From UBA7960 sp964348755 (GTDB lineage: Bacteria; Bacteroidota; Bacteroidia; Bacteroidales; UBA7960), in contig CAYGDW010000015.1 in NCBI GenBank assembly GCA_964348755.1, forward strand, positions 1 to 53,174: a DNA stretch of 53,174 nt, given 5' to 3'. The notes beneath the pieces are model-generated. The model was given only the letters and a program-made list of their open reading frames with translations. It was not told the DNA's origin and did no database searches. Every line of letters starts with the position of its first letter. Position 1 is the first letter of the stretch. This document shows, one piece after another, positions 35,393 to 43,485 of the stretch. A program made the translations under genes and the position numbers.

Positions 35393-35408
35393 ATCAGGTT
35401 TTTTTTAT
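35373..35408 (+). terminator. Terminator overlapping the end of dnaX
   Basis: ACCT-T-GATTT (35373-35382) can pair with AAATC-AGGT (35391-35399), one base bulged, followed by a long T run. The 5' arm is inside the coding region and the stop codon (35390-35392) sits at the base of the loop. Confidence 0.65.
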
Positions 35409-35558
35409 TTTTGTCAGCAAATCAAAAAAAGCTGAAAATTCAAGACCTCCTGTCAATTGTTAAAATTAAAAATGAGCGAGCATGATTCGTTAAATATAAA
35501 TTAGGATAAACCTCATCATGCGAGGCTCATCCGGTCATTATTACAAAATTATACCCGA

Positions 35559-36890
35559 ATGAAAAAGTTTGGATTAACGATTCTGATCAGTCTTGCGCTG
35601 ATCTTGCTTATCATGCTCCCTGTCAGGGCTCAGGGTATCCGTATTGATTTTACTCAATATACCTTGCCCAATGGCCTGCACGTAATTCTTCATCAGGACA
35701 ACTCGACCCCCAACGTCGTGGTAAACATTATGTATCATGTAGGTGCCAAGAACGAAAATCCTGACCGGACGGGCTTTGCGCATTTTTTCGAACATCTTAT
35801 GTTTGAAGGTTCAAAAAACATTGGCCGCGGTGAGTTTTCAGAAATTGTTGAAAAGGCAGGTGGCTCACTGAATGCCTGGACCAGTTTCGACATTACCAAT
35901 TATTTTGTATTGCTGCCTTCAAACCAGCTTGAGTTGGGCCTTTGGCTCGAATCAGAGCGCCTGCTTCACCCCGTTATCGACTCTATAGGTATTGCAACCC
36001 AAAAAAGCGTTGTAACAGAAGAAATGAAGCAAACCCGCGACAACCGGCCCTACGGAAGACTTTTGACCGAAACCCTGAGCAGGGCTTTTACAGTACACCC
36101 TTATCGCTCCGATGTTTTGGGCCTCGATCCGCATATTAGAAATGCTACCGAAGATGACATAAAGAATTTTCATGCCACCTTTTATGTACCAAACAATGCT
36201 GTTTTGGTAATTACAGGCGATATTGATATTGAAAAAACCAAACCGCTTGTTGCCAAATACTTTGGCGAAATACCACGAGGCGTAAGGGCTATTAACCGAC
36301 CCACTGTGGTAGAACCCCGCCGCACCGCAGAAGTTCGCGACACAGTTTTTGACAACATTCAGCTGCCGGCTGTTATTCATGCTTATCCATTGCCAGCCCA
36401 GGGCACTGCCGATTATTATGCCATGGATATGCTCAGCACCTTGCTCTCGGGTGGGCAGAGCAGCCGCATGTACCGCAAGCTGGTTGACCAGGATCAGACA
36501 GCCCTTACGGTTCAGGCAATTCCACTGGGTTTGGAAGACCCGGGGTTGAAAATAATTTTTGGATTACCCAATATGGGCATTGGGCCTCAGGTGCTCGAAC
36601 AGGGCATTATTGCCGAGCTTGAACGCGTTAAAAATGAGTTGATTACCGAGCAGGAACTGCTGAAATTAAGAAACCAAATGGAAAGCCGTTTTGTAAGCAG
36701 CAATACTACCATTGCAAACAGGGCAAGCTCATTGGCCAATTATCACCTTTTGTTTGGCGATGCCAATCTTATTAACACCGAGCTAAACAACTATCTGGCT
36801 GTTACGCGCGAAGACATTCGCCGAGTAGCCCGGGAGTACCTCAAGGAAGAATACCGGGTGGTGTTATATTACATGCCCAAAGCCCAATAA
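35559..36890 (+). CDS. M16 family zinc peptidase, catalytic subunit
   Basis: This 443-residue protein has a signal peptide (about 1-25, ending VRAQ) and the inverted zinc motif HFFEH at residues 75-79, with the third ligand expected in the SVVTEEMKQTRDN segment about 75 residues later. Two repeats of the M16 fold fill the rest. In Gram-negatives such pairs (one catalytic, one not) form a hollow chamber that degrades peptides in the periplasm. The partner gene lies 27 bp downstream. The start at 35559 is the first ATG of a standard signal peptide. The 166-bp gap after dnaX has a small hairpin (CCTC..GAGG near 35511-35525) and no clear promoter box. Confidence 0.93.
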   Translation: MKKFGLTILISLALILLIMLPVRAQGIRIDFTQYTLPNGLHVILHQDNSTPNVVVNIMYHVGAKNENPDRTGFAHFFEHLMFEGSKNIGRGEFSEIVEKAGGSLNAWTSFDITNYFVLLPSNQLELGLWLESERLLHPVIDSIGIATQKSVVTEEMKQTRDNRPYGRLLTETLSRAFTVHPYRSDVLGLDPHIRNATEDDIKNFHATFYVPNNAVLVITGDIDIEKTKPLVAKYFGEIPRGVRAINRPTVVEPRRTAEVRDTVFDNIQLPAVIHAYPLPAQGTADYYAMDMLSTLLSGGQSSRMYRKLVDQDQTALTVQAIPLGLEDPGLKIIFGLPNMGIGPQVLEQGIIAELERVKNELITEQELLKLRNQMESRFVSSNTTIANRASSLANYHLLFGDANLINTELNNYLAVTREDIRRVAREYLKEEYRVVLYYMPKAQ

Positions 36891-36917
36891 TTCAGCAAAC
36901 TTTGAAAAGCCATTGTC

Positions 36918-38996
36918 ATGAAGAAAATAATTTCATTTCTGTTTTTTAGCCTGTTAATAGTAATTTCGGTCAGCGCACAGCTCGACCGCAGCCAGCGCCC
37001 CCAGCCGGGCCCGGCACCGGTAATTCAGCTTGGCGACTTTGAATCGTTTACCTTGAGCAACGGGCTTCAGGTAATTGTAGTCGAAAATCGCAAAGTTCCG
37101 GTAGTATCCTTTCAGCTCACCCTCGATATAGACCCTGTGCTCGAAGGCATTGCCAAAGGATATGTTGATCTGGCCGGGTCGCTCATGCGCGAGGGCACAA
37201 AAAAAAGGAGCAAACAACAAATTGATGAGGAAATTGATTTTATCGGGGCCAACCTTAGCACCTTTTCAACCGGAATGTTTGGATCCTCGCTAAAGAGGCA
37301 CCAGGAAACCTTGCTAGAACTCATGTCAGACATTCTGCTGAACCCAACCTTTCCTGAGGCCGAACTGCAGCGCAGCCTTACACAGTCGAAATCGGGCCTG
37401 GCCACTGTGGCCAACGACGCAAACGCAATTGCCCGAAATGTTTCGCAGGTGGCGGTATTTGGCCCAAACCACCCTTACGGGGAAATAGTTACGGCCCAAA
37501 CTCTCGAAAACATTAATGCAGGCCTTTTGCGCAACTATTACAACACCTATTTTAAGCCAAACGTGGCCTATCTGGTAGTGGTTGGCGACATAGATACCCG
37601 CGAAGCCCGCAAGCTGGCACGAAAATATTTTGGCAGATGGAGAAAGGGAAATGTTCCCCGCCACACTTATCAAACCCCCACCGCCCCCGAAGGCAACCGG
37701 GTGGCTTTGGGCAACCGGGTTGGAGCCGTACAGTCGGTGGTATTTGTTACCCACCCCGTTCAGCTTACCCCGGGCCATCCCGATGCCATAAAAGCCAGTG
37801 TTATGAACTCAATTCTTGGCGGAGGTGTTTTTTCGGGCCGGCTGATGCAAAACCTGCGCGAAGACAAAGGCTATACTTACGGAGCCCGCTCAAGCCTTTC
37901 GCCCGACCGGCTGGTTGGCCGGTTTACAGCAAGCACCGAGGTGCGCAACAGCGTTACCGACAGTACCGTGGTAGAAATTCTTGGCGAAATGCGCCGCCTT
38001 ATTAACGAACCTGTAGCTGACGAAACCCTACAATTGGTTAAAAATTTCATGAATGGGAGTTTTGCACGCTCTTTAGAAAACCCGCGCACCATAGCAAATT
38101 TTGCACTGAATATTAAACGCTTTAACCTGCCGGCAGACTATTATGCCACATATCTTGAAAAACTTGCCGCCGTTAGCGTAAGCGATGTCCAGTCTGTAGC
38201 TGCAAGGTATCTAAAACCCGACAACTCAATTGTTGTGGTAGCCGGCAACCGCGACGAAGTTGCACAAAACCTGAAAAAGTTCAGCACTACTGGCATTGTA
38301 GAATTTTTTGACGCTTTTGGCCGCCCACTGGAAGCACCAAAAGCTGTAAGCGGCGAAATAACCGCCCAGCAGGTTATCGAAGCATACGTGGCAGCTATTG
38401 GTGGCCCTGTAAAGCTCAGCGAGGTAAAGGATGTAACCATGAATATGAGCGCAAGCATTCAAGGCATGACCCTTGAAGCAGTAAACAAGCAAAAAGCACC
38501 CGATTTGTTTTACTCGGCCCTGAGCATGGGAGGCAATATTTTGCAAAAGCAAGTATTTGACGGAACCCGTGGAAGAATAAACGCCATGGGACAATCGCAG
38601 GAAATAACGGGCAACGACCTCAAAGAATTGAAACTTCAGGCCACCCTTTTTCCTGAGTTGCGCTATTCCGAGCTTGGTTATACCCTTGAGCTGGCTGGTA
38701 TAGAAAGCCTCAATGAACAGGATGTTTACCGAATCCGCCTTACCAGCCCTACAGGATCGGTGCGCAATGAATACTACAGCCTGAAAACCGGCCTGAGGAT
38801 AAGCAGCCAAACAAGCCAGGATACCCCAATGGGGGCCATGACCATTGTAACCAACTACGATGACTACCGCGAAGTGAATGGCGTGAAGTTCCCCTTTAGT
38901 ATTAAACAACAAATGGGGCCACAACTGCTCGACATGAAAGTAAACAGCATCGAAGTGAACTCAGGCCTGAGCGCCGAGGAGTTTAAAGTAGATTAA
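36918..38996 (+). CDS. M16 family non-catalytic partner with C-terminal lipoprotein-sorting-like domain
   Basis: This 692-residue protein has a signal peptide (about 1-20, ending VSAQ) and an M16 region to about residue 460, but the HxxEH site is replaced (DLAGSLMREGT), so it should be the inactive half of the dimer with the gene upstream. The RY-like substrate loop appears in GYTYGARSSL. Residues about 475-692 are an added domain: EAYVAAIGG, then long beta strands, ending VNGVKFPFSIKQQ and VNSIEVNSGLSAEEFKVD. This resembles LolA/outer-membrane lipoprotein-sorting folds. The added domain may bind lipidated or hydrophobic peptides; that is inference. A terminator follows at 39015. Confidence 0.88.
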   Translation: MKKIISFLFFSLLIVISVSAQLDRSQRPQPGPAPVIQLGDFESFTLSNGLQVIVVENRKVPVVSFQLTLDIDPVLEGIAKGYVDLAGSLMREGTKKRSKQQIDEEIDFIGANLSTFSTGMFGSSLKRHQETLLELMSDILLNPTFPEAELQRSLTQSKSGLATVANDANAIARNVSQVAVFGPNHPYGEIVTAQTLENINAGLLRNYYNTYFKPNVAYLVVVGDIDTREARKLARKYFGRWRKGNVPRHTYQTPTAPEGNRVALGNRVGAVQSVVFVTHPVQLTPGHPDAIKASVMNSILGGGVFSGRLMQNLREDKGYTYGARSSLSPDRLVGRFTASTEVRNSVTDSTVVEILGEMRRLINEPVADETLQLVKNFMNGSFARSLENPRTIANFALNIKRFNLPADYYATYLEKLAAVSVSDVQSVAARYLKPDNSIVVVAGNRDEVAQNLKKFSTTGIVEFFDAFGRPLEAPKAVSGEITAQQVIEAYVAAIGGPVKLSEVKDVTMNMSASIQGMTLEAVNKQKAPDLFYSALSMGGNILQKQVFDGTRGRINAMGQSQEITGNDLKELKLQATLFPELRYSELGYTLELAGIESLNEQDVYRIRLTSPTGSVRNEYYSLKTGLRISSQTSQDTPMGAMTIVTNYDDYREVNGVKFPFSIKQQMGPQLLDMKVNSIEVNSGLSAEEFKVD

Positions 38997-39014
38997 TGCT
39001 TTGATTGCCTGATT

Positions 39015-39049
39015 AAAAAAGCGTTCCGCAAACCCGGGGCGCTTTTTTT
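39015..39049 (+). terminator. Intrinsic terminator after the M16 pair
   Basis: AAAAAAGCG (39015-39023) pairs with CGCTTTTTT starting at 39040, with a T run. A 16-base loop contains a small secondary CCG/CGG pairing. Confidence 0.75.
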
Positions 39050-39074
39050 GTGACAATTGACCATTAAAGCGAAC

Positions 39075-39104
39075 TTGTGAAAACCAACAATATTTATACC
39101 TTTG
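39075..39104 (+). promoter_or_regulatory. Promoter of the YihY/BrkB gene
   Basis: TTG (39075-39077), 19 bp, TACCTTTG (39097-39104). The first possible start of the longer frame (39102) lies inside the -7 box, so the ATG at 39159 is used. Confidence 0.65.
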
Positions 39105-39158
39105 AAACAAGCAATCGGAGTTGATCGGGGTGCGAAACCCACTCAAAAACTGCAATTT

Positions 39159-40523
39159 ATGAACAGGAAAGGATTAGGATACCGCGAAAAAGTTTTACAA
39201 GGACTCCGATTCCTCGAAAAGGATATTTGGCAGATACCCTTGCGTGAGCTTCCACGCGGAAAATCGTTTCTAATCAAGCAGTTGCGCATTTTCATGCTGG
39301 CTTTCAGAGGTTTTAATGAAGACAAGGTACAGTTGCGTGCTTCGGCTCTTACCTATTACACACTTTTTAGTATTGTTCCGGTAGTGGGCCTTGGCTTTGG
39401 TATTGCCAAGGGGTTCGGCCTCGAGGTATATCTTGAAAACCAACTGCGCGAAGCCCTTTCGGGCCGCGAGGAAGTGTATGTCTGGATTATGAGCTTTTCG
39501 CAGTCGATGCTCGAAACAGCACGTGGCGGAATGGTGGCAGGAGTTGGTCTGGTAATACTGCTTTACACCGTTTTTCAGGTTATGAGCAACATCGAAAGCT
39601 CTTTCAACGATATTTGGCAGGTAAAAAAAGGGCGCGACTGGACCCGAATGCTCAGCGACTATTTTGCTATGATGTTTATTGCACCCCTGTTCTTTATACT
39701 TTCAAGTGCAGCAACCGTTTTTCTGAACACCCAGGTAAGTCAGATCAGTCAAAACCTGCAATACCTCGGCTTTCTTAGTCCCGTGCTATTTTTTATGGCA
39801 AACCTGGTGCCATATTTTCTGATTTGGATTATGCTTACCCTTCTCTATATGATTATGCCCAACACCAATGTACGGTTTTCGTCGGCGCTGCTTGCAGGCA
39901 TTATTGCCGGCACTTTGTTTCAGCTGGTGCAATGGGCATATATCTTTTTCCAGATCGGGGTTTCGCGCTACAACGCCATTTATGGAAGCTTTGCTGCCCT
40001 GCCACTGTTGCTCATGTGGATGCAGCTTAGCTGGTTAGTAGTGCTGTTTGGCGCCGAGGTGGCCTTCGCCAACCAAAATGTTGAAAACTACGAGTTCGAC
40101 GCGGAAACACAAAACATTAGCCCTTCTAATAAAAAACTGCTCTCGCTATATGTAATGCATTTGCTAACCAAAATGTTTGCTGAAGGACAAACCCCGCCCG
40201 GCTCCGAAAAAATTGCCCATATCCTTGAAATCCCTAATAAGCTGGTGCGCTCAATATTGAACGACCTGGCTGAAGCAAACCTGATAAACGAAACCCTGAC
40301 GGGGCGTTCAAAAGAAGTAGGCTACCAACCTGCAATTGACATAAACCTGATTAGCATTCAAATGGTAATGGAACGTCTCGAAAAACGAGGCCTGGATTTT
40401 ATGGTAGTAAAAAACACCCGCACGCTCGAAACCATTAAAAATTGCCTGGAAGGTTTTAAAAGCACCCTTGAAAAATCAGGACAAAATGTCCTTTTAAAAG
40501 ATCTTCCGTCAATCGAAGCTTAA
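39159..40523 (+). CDS. YihY/BrkB family inner-membrane protein
   Basis: This 454-residue protein has a cytosolic N-terminus of about 55 residues, then six membrane segments between about 75 and 320. Family motifs are VQLRASALTYYTLFSIVPV at the first helix, NIESSFNDIWQVKKGR, and YGSFAALPLLLMWMQLSWLVVLFGAE in the last helices. A soluble C-terminal tail of about 120 residues contains a winged-helix-like region (EKIAHILEIPNKLVRSIL). The family was once called ribonuclease BN; its function is not settled and is probably membrane transport or envelope-related. The C-terminal tail is longer than in E. coli YihY. Its last 15 bp overlap the convergent CPBP gene. Confidence 0.9.
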   Translation: MNRKGLGYREKVLQGLRFLEKDIWQIPLRELPRGKSFLIKQLRIFMLAFRGFNEDKVQLRASALTYYTLFSIVPVVGLGFGIAKGFGLEVYLENQLREALSGREEVYVWIMSFSQSMLETARGGMVAGVGLVILLYTVFQVMSNIESSFNDIWQVKKGRDWTRMLSDYFAMMFIAPLFFILSSAATVFLNTQVSQISQNLQYLGFLSPVLFFMANLVPYFLIWIMLTLLYMIMPNTNVRFSSALLAGIIAGTLFQLVQWAYIFFQIGVSRYNAIYGSFAALPLLLMWMQLSWLVVLFGAEVAFANQNVENYEFDAETQNISPSNKKLLSLYVMHLLTKMFAEGQTPPGSEKIAHILEIPNKLVRSILNDLAEANLINETLTGRSKEVGYQPAIDINLISIQMVMERLEKRGLDFMVVKNTRTLETIKNCLEGFKSTLEKSGQNVLLKDLPSIEA

Positions 40524-41450
40524 CCGGGTTTTTTGCCCTGCTTCAAGCTTTTTGAAAATCACAAATAGAAACACCAGCACCAATAAGCTCAAAACAGCCC
40601 ATAAGGCTCCCTGCGCGCCCAGACCCACCTTTTCAATTTCGATATTGATTATTGCGTTGTGGTTTAAAAAGTATAAAACCACGGCAGCCGCATTATTAAA
40701 AAAATGGGCAAAAACCGGCACCCAAATGTTGCGGCTCCAAACAAACATATAACCAAGCACCAGCCCAAGAAACAAACGCGGAAGGAAGCCAAAAAACTGC
40801 ATGTGCATAGCACTGAAAAGAATGGCCGAAACCCAAACTGCCACATGAAGGCTGCCGCTCCACTGCCTGAACAACCGAAGCACAACGCCCCTGAAAATAA
40901 ACTCCTCGCCAATTGAGGGAATTATAGCTATCATAAAAATATTGAAAAGCAGCGCCTGATAGGTTGTTACCTCAAGGAACATTTTAGTGGCTTCAGCAGC
41001 CGTTTTTTCGGTGCGGCGCATCCACTCCTCTACCCCGCCGAGCCACTGAGGCAATGCAAAATGCATGTTTAACTCCATTAGGTAATTTACCAGCGGAAGA
41101 GTTGCTACCATTATAAATGCCGAAAGTAATAGCGAAAATAAAAGAGGGCTTCGGCTACCTTTGAGGTAAAGCATTGGACGGCGCCCAACAAGAATTGCAA
41201 AAACCAACGAGGGTATCACAAAAAGCCCGAGGTGGCTCAGTATCTGAAAATAACGGGTAAAATTGAGGTTTTGGGTCAAATCAATAGTTTCGCCCCTGAG
41301 GATTATACCTGAAATTTCGTTTCCGAATATTGGGATTGCCGCCAGCATGCCCAAAATCAGAATTACAAACAACCCCAATAAGGCCAGGATAATTAACAAA
41401 ATCAATTTGGCAAAGGGATGTGCCCCTCCCATTATACCTCTGTCTTCCAT
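40509..41450 (-). CDS. CPBP family intramembrane metalloprotease
   Basis: This 313-residue membrane protein has about seven to eight hydrophobic segments. It carries the CPBP (CAAX protease and bacteriocin-processing) motifs: EEFIFRG (EExxxR), FSAMH (FxxxH) and HFFNN (HxxxN), which together make the metal site inside the membrane. Roles in Bacteroidota are mostly unknown; relatives cleave prenylated proteins or peptides. It is divergent from dusB, with 66 bp between starts, and tail-to-tail with the YihY gene, overlapping 15 bp. Confidence 0.9.
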   Translation of the reverse strand: MEDRGIMGGAHPFAKLILLIILALLGLFVILILGMLAAIPIFGNEISGIILRGETIDLTQNLNFTRYFQILSHLGLFVIPSLVFAILVGRRPMLYLKGSRSPLLFSLLLSAFIMVATLPLVNYLMELNMHFALPQWLGGVEEWMRRTEKTAAEATKMFLEVTTYQALLFNIFMIAIIPSIGEEFIFRGVVLRLFRQWSGSLHVAVWVSAILFSAMHMQFFGFLPRLFLGLVLGYMFVWSRNIWVPVFAHFFNNAAAVVLYFLNHNAIINIEIEKVGLGAQGALWAVLSLLVLVFLFVIFKKLEAGQKTRLSFD

Positions 41451-41516
41451 TTGGTGGTTTTAGATTATTTTTGCAAATTAAACAGGCAGTAAAAATAGTA
41501 ATTCTTATCAACAACG

Positions 41517-42572
41517 GTGAATTCTGACAACAAGCCATCAAATGTTTTGAGGCCGGTAAAATTTGGCAACATACCTTTTGCAAGGCAGCCTGTAATACTG
41601 GCGCCTATGGAAGACGTAACCGACCCACCTTTCAGGCATATTTGCAGGCAATTAGGCGCCGACTGGGTTTATACCGAATTTATTGCAGCCGACGGTTTAA
41701 TACGCAATGCCAGCAAAAGTCTTCAAAAGCTCGACATTTATGCTGCGGAGCGCCCGGTAAGCATTCAGATATTCGGTGCCCATATCGAAGCCATGGTTCA
41801 GGCGGCAAGCTTGGCTGCCCAGGCAAAACCCGACTTTGTTGATATTAATTTTGGATGCCCGGTGCGAAAAGTGGCCTCAAAAGGTGCAGGATCGGGCATA
41901 ATGAACGATGTGCCTAAAATGGTTGAAATGACACGCCAAATTGTTAAAGCTGTTGACCTGCCTGTAACAGTAAAAACCCGCCTGGGCTACGACCAGAAAA
42001 CCAAAAACATTGTAGATATTGCCGAGTCTCTTCAGGATTGCGGCATAGCAGCACTTGCAATACACGGCCGCACCCGCTGCCAGCTTTATAGCGGGCAGGC
42101 CGATTGGAGCCTTATAGGCAAGGTAAAAAACAACCCTCGAATGCATATTCCGGTAATTGGAAACGGCGATATTACCAATCCGGAACAGGCTTTGAAGGCA
42201 TTTGCCGATTTTGGTGTGGATGGCATTATGGTAGGAAGGGCTGCCATAGGCAATCCATGGATATTTAAACAAATAAGTCATTATTTCGAAACCGGAAACA
42301 CGCCCTCGCCCCCAACAATTAACGATCGCGTTGACCTATGCCGAAAACATATAGAAATGTCGGTGCAATGGAAAGGCGAACTCTTAGCCATTTTTGAAAT
42401 GCGACGCCACTACAGCAATTATTTCAGGGGAATTGCCAACTTTAAGCCATTTCGAATGCGGCTGGTAACCGCCCCCACCCTTGCACAACTATTTTCGGTA
42501 CTCGACGAAATTGAAAGCACCAAATTTACACCAGATCAGCCGCTTCGGGACGCAACTGAAACTGGGGGTTAA
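41517..42572 (+). CDS. dusB: tRNA-dihydrouridine synthase
   Basis: This 351-residue flavoenzyme reduces uridines in the tRNA D-loop. It shows the TIM-barrel motifs LAPMEDVTDPPFR at the start of the barrel, the catalytic cysteine in DINFGCPVRKV, GAGSGIMND, VTVKTRLGY, IHGRTRCQLYSG and GNGDITNPEQA followed by DGIMVGRAAIGNPWIF. It is closest to DusB. The start appears to be GTG at 41517, because the first internal ATG would delete the N-terminal strand. A TATTTTTG box at 41466-41473 fits a promoter. Its last 47 bp overlap the convergent HAD gene. A tRNA gene lies about 700 bp downstream. Confidence 0.94.
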   Translation: MNSDNKPSNVLRPVKFGNIPFARQPVILAPMEDVTDPPFRHICRQLGADWVYTEFIAADGLIRNASKSLQKLDIYAAERPVSIQIFGAHIEAMVQAASLAAQAKPDFVDINFGCPVRKVASKGAGSGIMNDVPKMVEMTRQIVKAVDLPVTVKTRLGYDQKTKNIVDIAESLQDCGIAALAIHGRTRCQLYSGQADWSLIGKVKNNPRMHIPVIGNGDITNPEQALKAFADFGVDGIMVGRAAIGNPWIFKQISHYFETGNTPSPPTINDRVDLCRKHIEMSVQWKGELLAIFEMRRHYSNYFRGIANFKPFRMRLVTAPTLAQLFSVLDEIESTKFTPDQPLRDATETGG

Positions 42573-43185
42573 AAAGATCGGTAACCCTGAGTTGGCTCCG
42601 GTCGAGCCAAATTGCCTTTAGCCCGGCACCCCTGGCACCCACCACATGTTCATGAGTATCGTCAATAAACAGGGTCTCTTCGGGCACCAAAGCGTTTTCA
42701 TTAATTATTAGTTCAAACACTTGGCCATGTGGCTTGCGCATACCAACCTTGTGCGAAAGGTAAGTTTTTTCGAAAATTTGATCAAGGCTGTCGAAGCCAA
42801 ATGCATTGTGCATATAGCGCTGAAAAAAGGGATAATGTATTGCATTGGTGTTGCTGAGCAAAAAAAGGCGATAATGCCCCTTTAACCCTTCCAGCAATTC
42901 AATATGATGGGCTGGCATATCCAGAAGCATAGCATTCCAACCCTGGTCAATCTGTTGATTTGAAACCTGAAGCCCCGACAAATGCCTGATTTCCTCGCGA
43001 AAAGCATCTTCGGATATTTCACCCTTTTCAAAGCGTTCAAAAAGATTGTTTTTAGCGGCCTTTGAAAAAAAATCACCGAGACCTTCCATGCCAAGGCTAC
43101 ACTGCAAAGCCTTGGTGGTAAGGGCAGGGTCAATGTTGTACAGCACTCCGCCCAAATCGAAAATAATATTGCGAATAGTATCCAT
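42526..43185 (-). CDS. HAD family hydrolase
   Basis: This 219-residue protein is a haloacid-dehalogenase-fold phosphatase of the YihX/epoxide-hydrolase-like group. Motif I is FDLGGVLYNID, where glycine replaces the second Asp, as usual in that group. Motif II is LLSNTNAIH, motif III lysine is in KVGMRKPHGQVF, and motif IV is FIDDTHEHVVGA. A helical cap lies at about residues 20-85. It may remove phosphate from a sugar phosphate or related metabolite; the substrate is unknown. The gene end overlaps dusB by 47 bp tail-to-tail. A TATTTTTG minus-strand promoter box lies at 43200-43207. Confidence 0.9.
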   Translation of the reverse strand: MDTIRNIIFDLGGVLYNIDPALTTKALQCSLGMEGLGDFFSKAAKNNLFERFEKGEISEDAFREEIRHLSGLQVSNQQIDQGWNAMLLDMPAHHIELLEGLKGHYRLFLLSNTNAIHYPFFQRYMHNAFGFDSLDQIFEKTYLSHKVGMRKPHGQVFELIINENALVPEETLFIDDTHEHVVGARGAGLKAIWLDRSQLRVTDLFNPQFQLRPEAADLV

Positions 43186-43207
43186 GCATGAAAAAATTAC
43201 AAAAATA

Positions 43208-43239
43208 TTGCTTTTAAAAGGGTATTATGCGTAAATTTG
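43208..43239 (+). promoter_or_regulatory. Promoter of the tRNA gene
   Basis: TTG (43208-43210), 21 bp, TAAATTTG (43232-43239). It lies 36 bp before the tRNA. The -7 box of the divergent HAD gene (43200-43207) abuts it. Confidence 0.55.
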
Positions 43240-43275
43240 CAAACCCAAAACGAAAGACAAATATACACCTTTTCG

Positions 43276-43352
43276 GGGCCCATAGCTCAGTTGGTTAGAG
43301 TAGCTGACTCATAATCAGTTGGTCGCTGGTTCGAGCCCAGCTGGGCCCACCA
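43276..43352 (+). tRNA. tRNA with CAU anticodon (Met elongator or Ile2)
   Basis: The cloverleaf is complete: acceptor GGGCCCA/TGGGCCC, D-stem GCTC/GAGT, anticodon stem GCTGA/TCAGT with loop CTCATAA (anticodon CAT at 43310-43312), T-stem GCTGG/CCAGC with TTCGAGC, discriminator A and an encoded CCA. The first acceptor pair is G-C, so it is not the initiator type. Whether it reads AUG or, after lysidine modification, AUA cannot be settled here. The 3' half recalls E. coli Ile2 from memory. Two G-U pairs close the D and anticodon stems. Confidence 0.95.
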
Positions 43353-43354
43353 AA

Positions 43355-43393
43355 AAACAGCCACTTATGAGAATATCTTATAAGTGGCTGTTT
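43355..43393 (+). terminator. Hairpin terminator after the tRNA
   Basis: A perfect 14-bp stem, AAACAGCCACTTAT (43355-43368) with its complement at 43380-43393, begins three bases after the CCA. The following T run is short (TTT), so it could instead guide 3' processing. Confidence 0.7.
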
Positions 43394-43485
43394 GATTTAT
43401 CAGAAAAATTGCAGAAATATCGAATATTTTTACACCTGTATAATAGCCGGGTTTAAATATAGTTTTTATTATACATTTTAGCCCA

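Noticed and set aside
38226..38924. 232-codon minus-strand open frame opposite the M16 partner
   Set aside because: It covers the C-terminal part of a good M16-family gene and shows no motif of its own.
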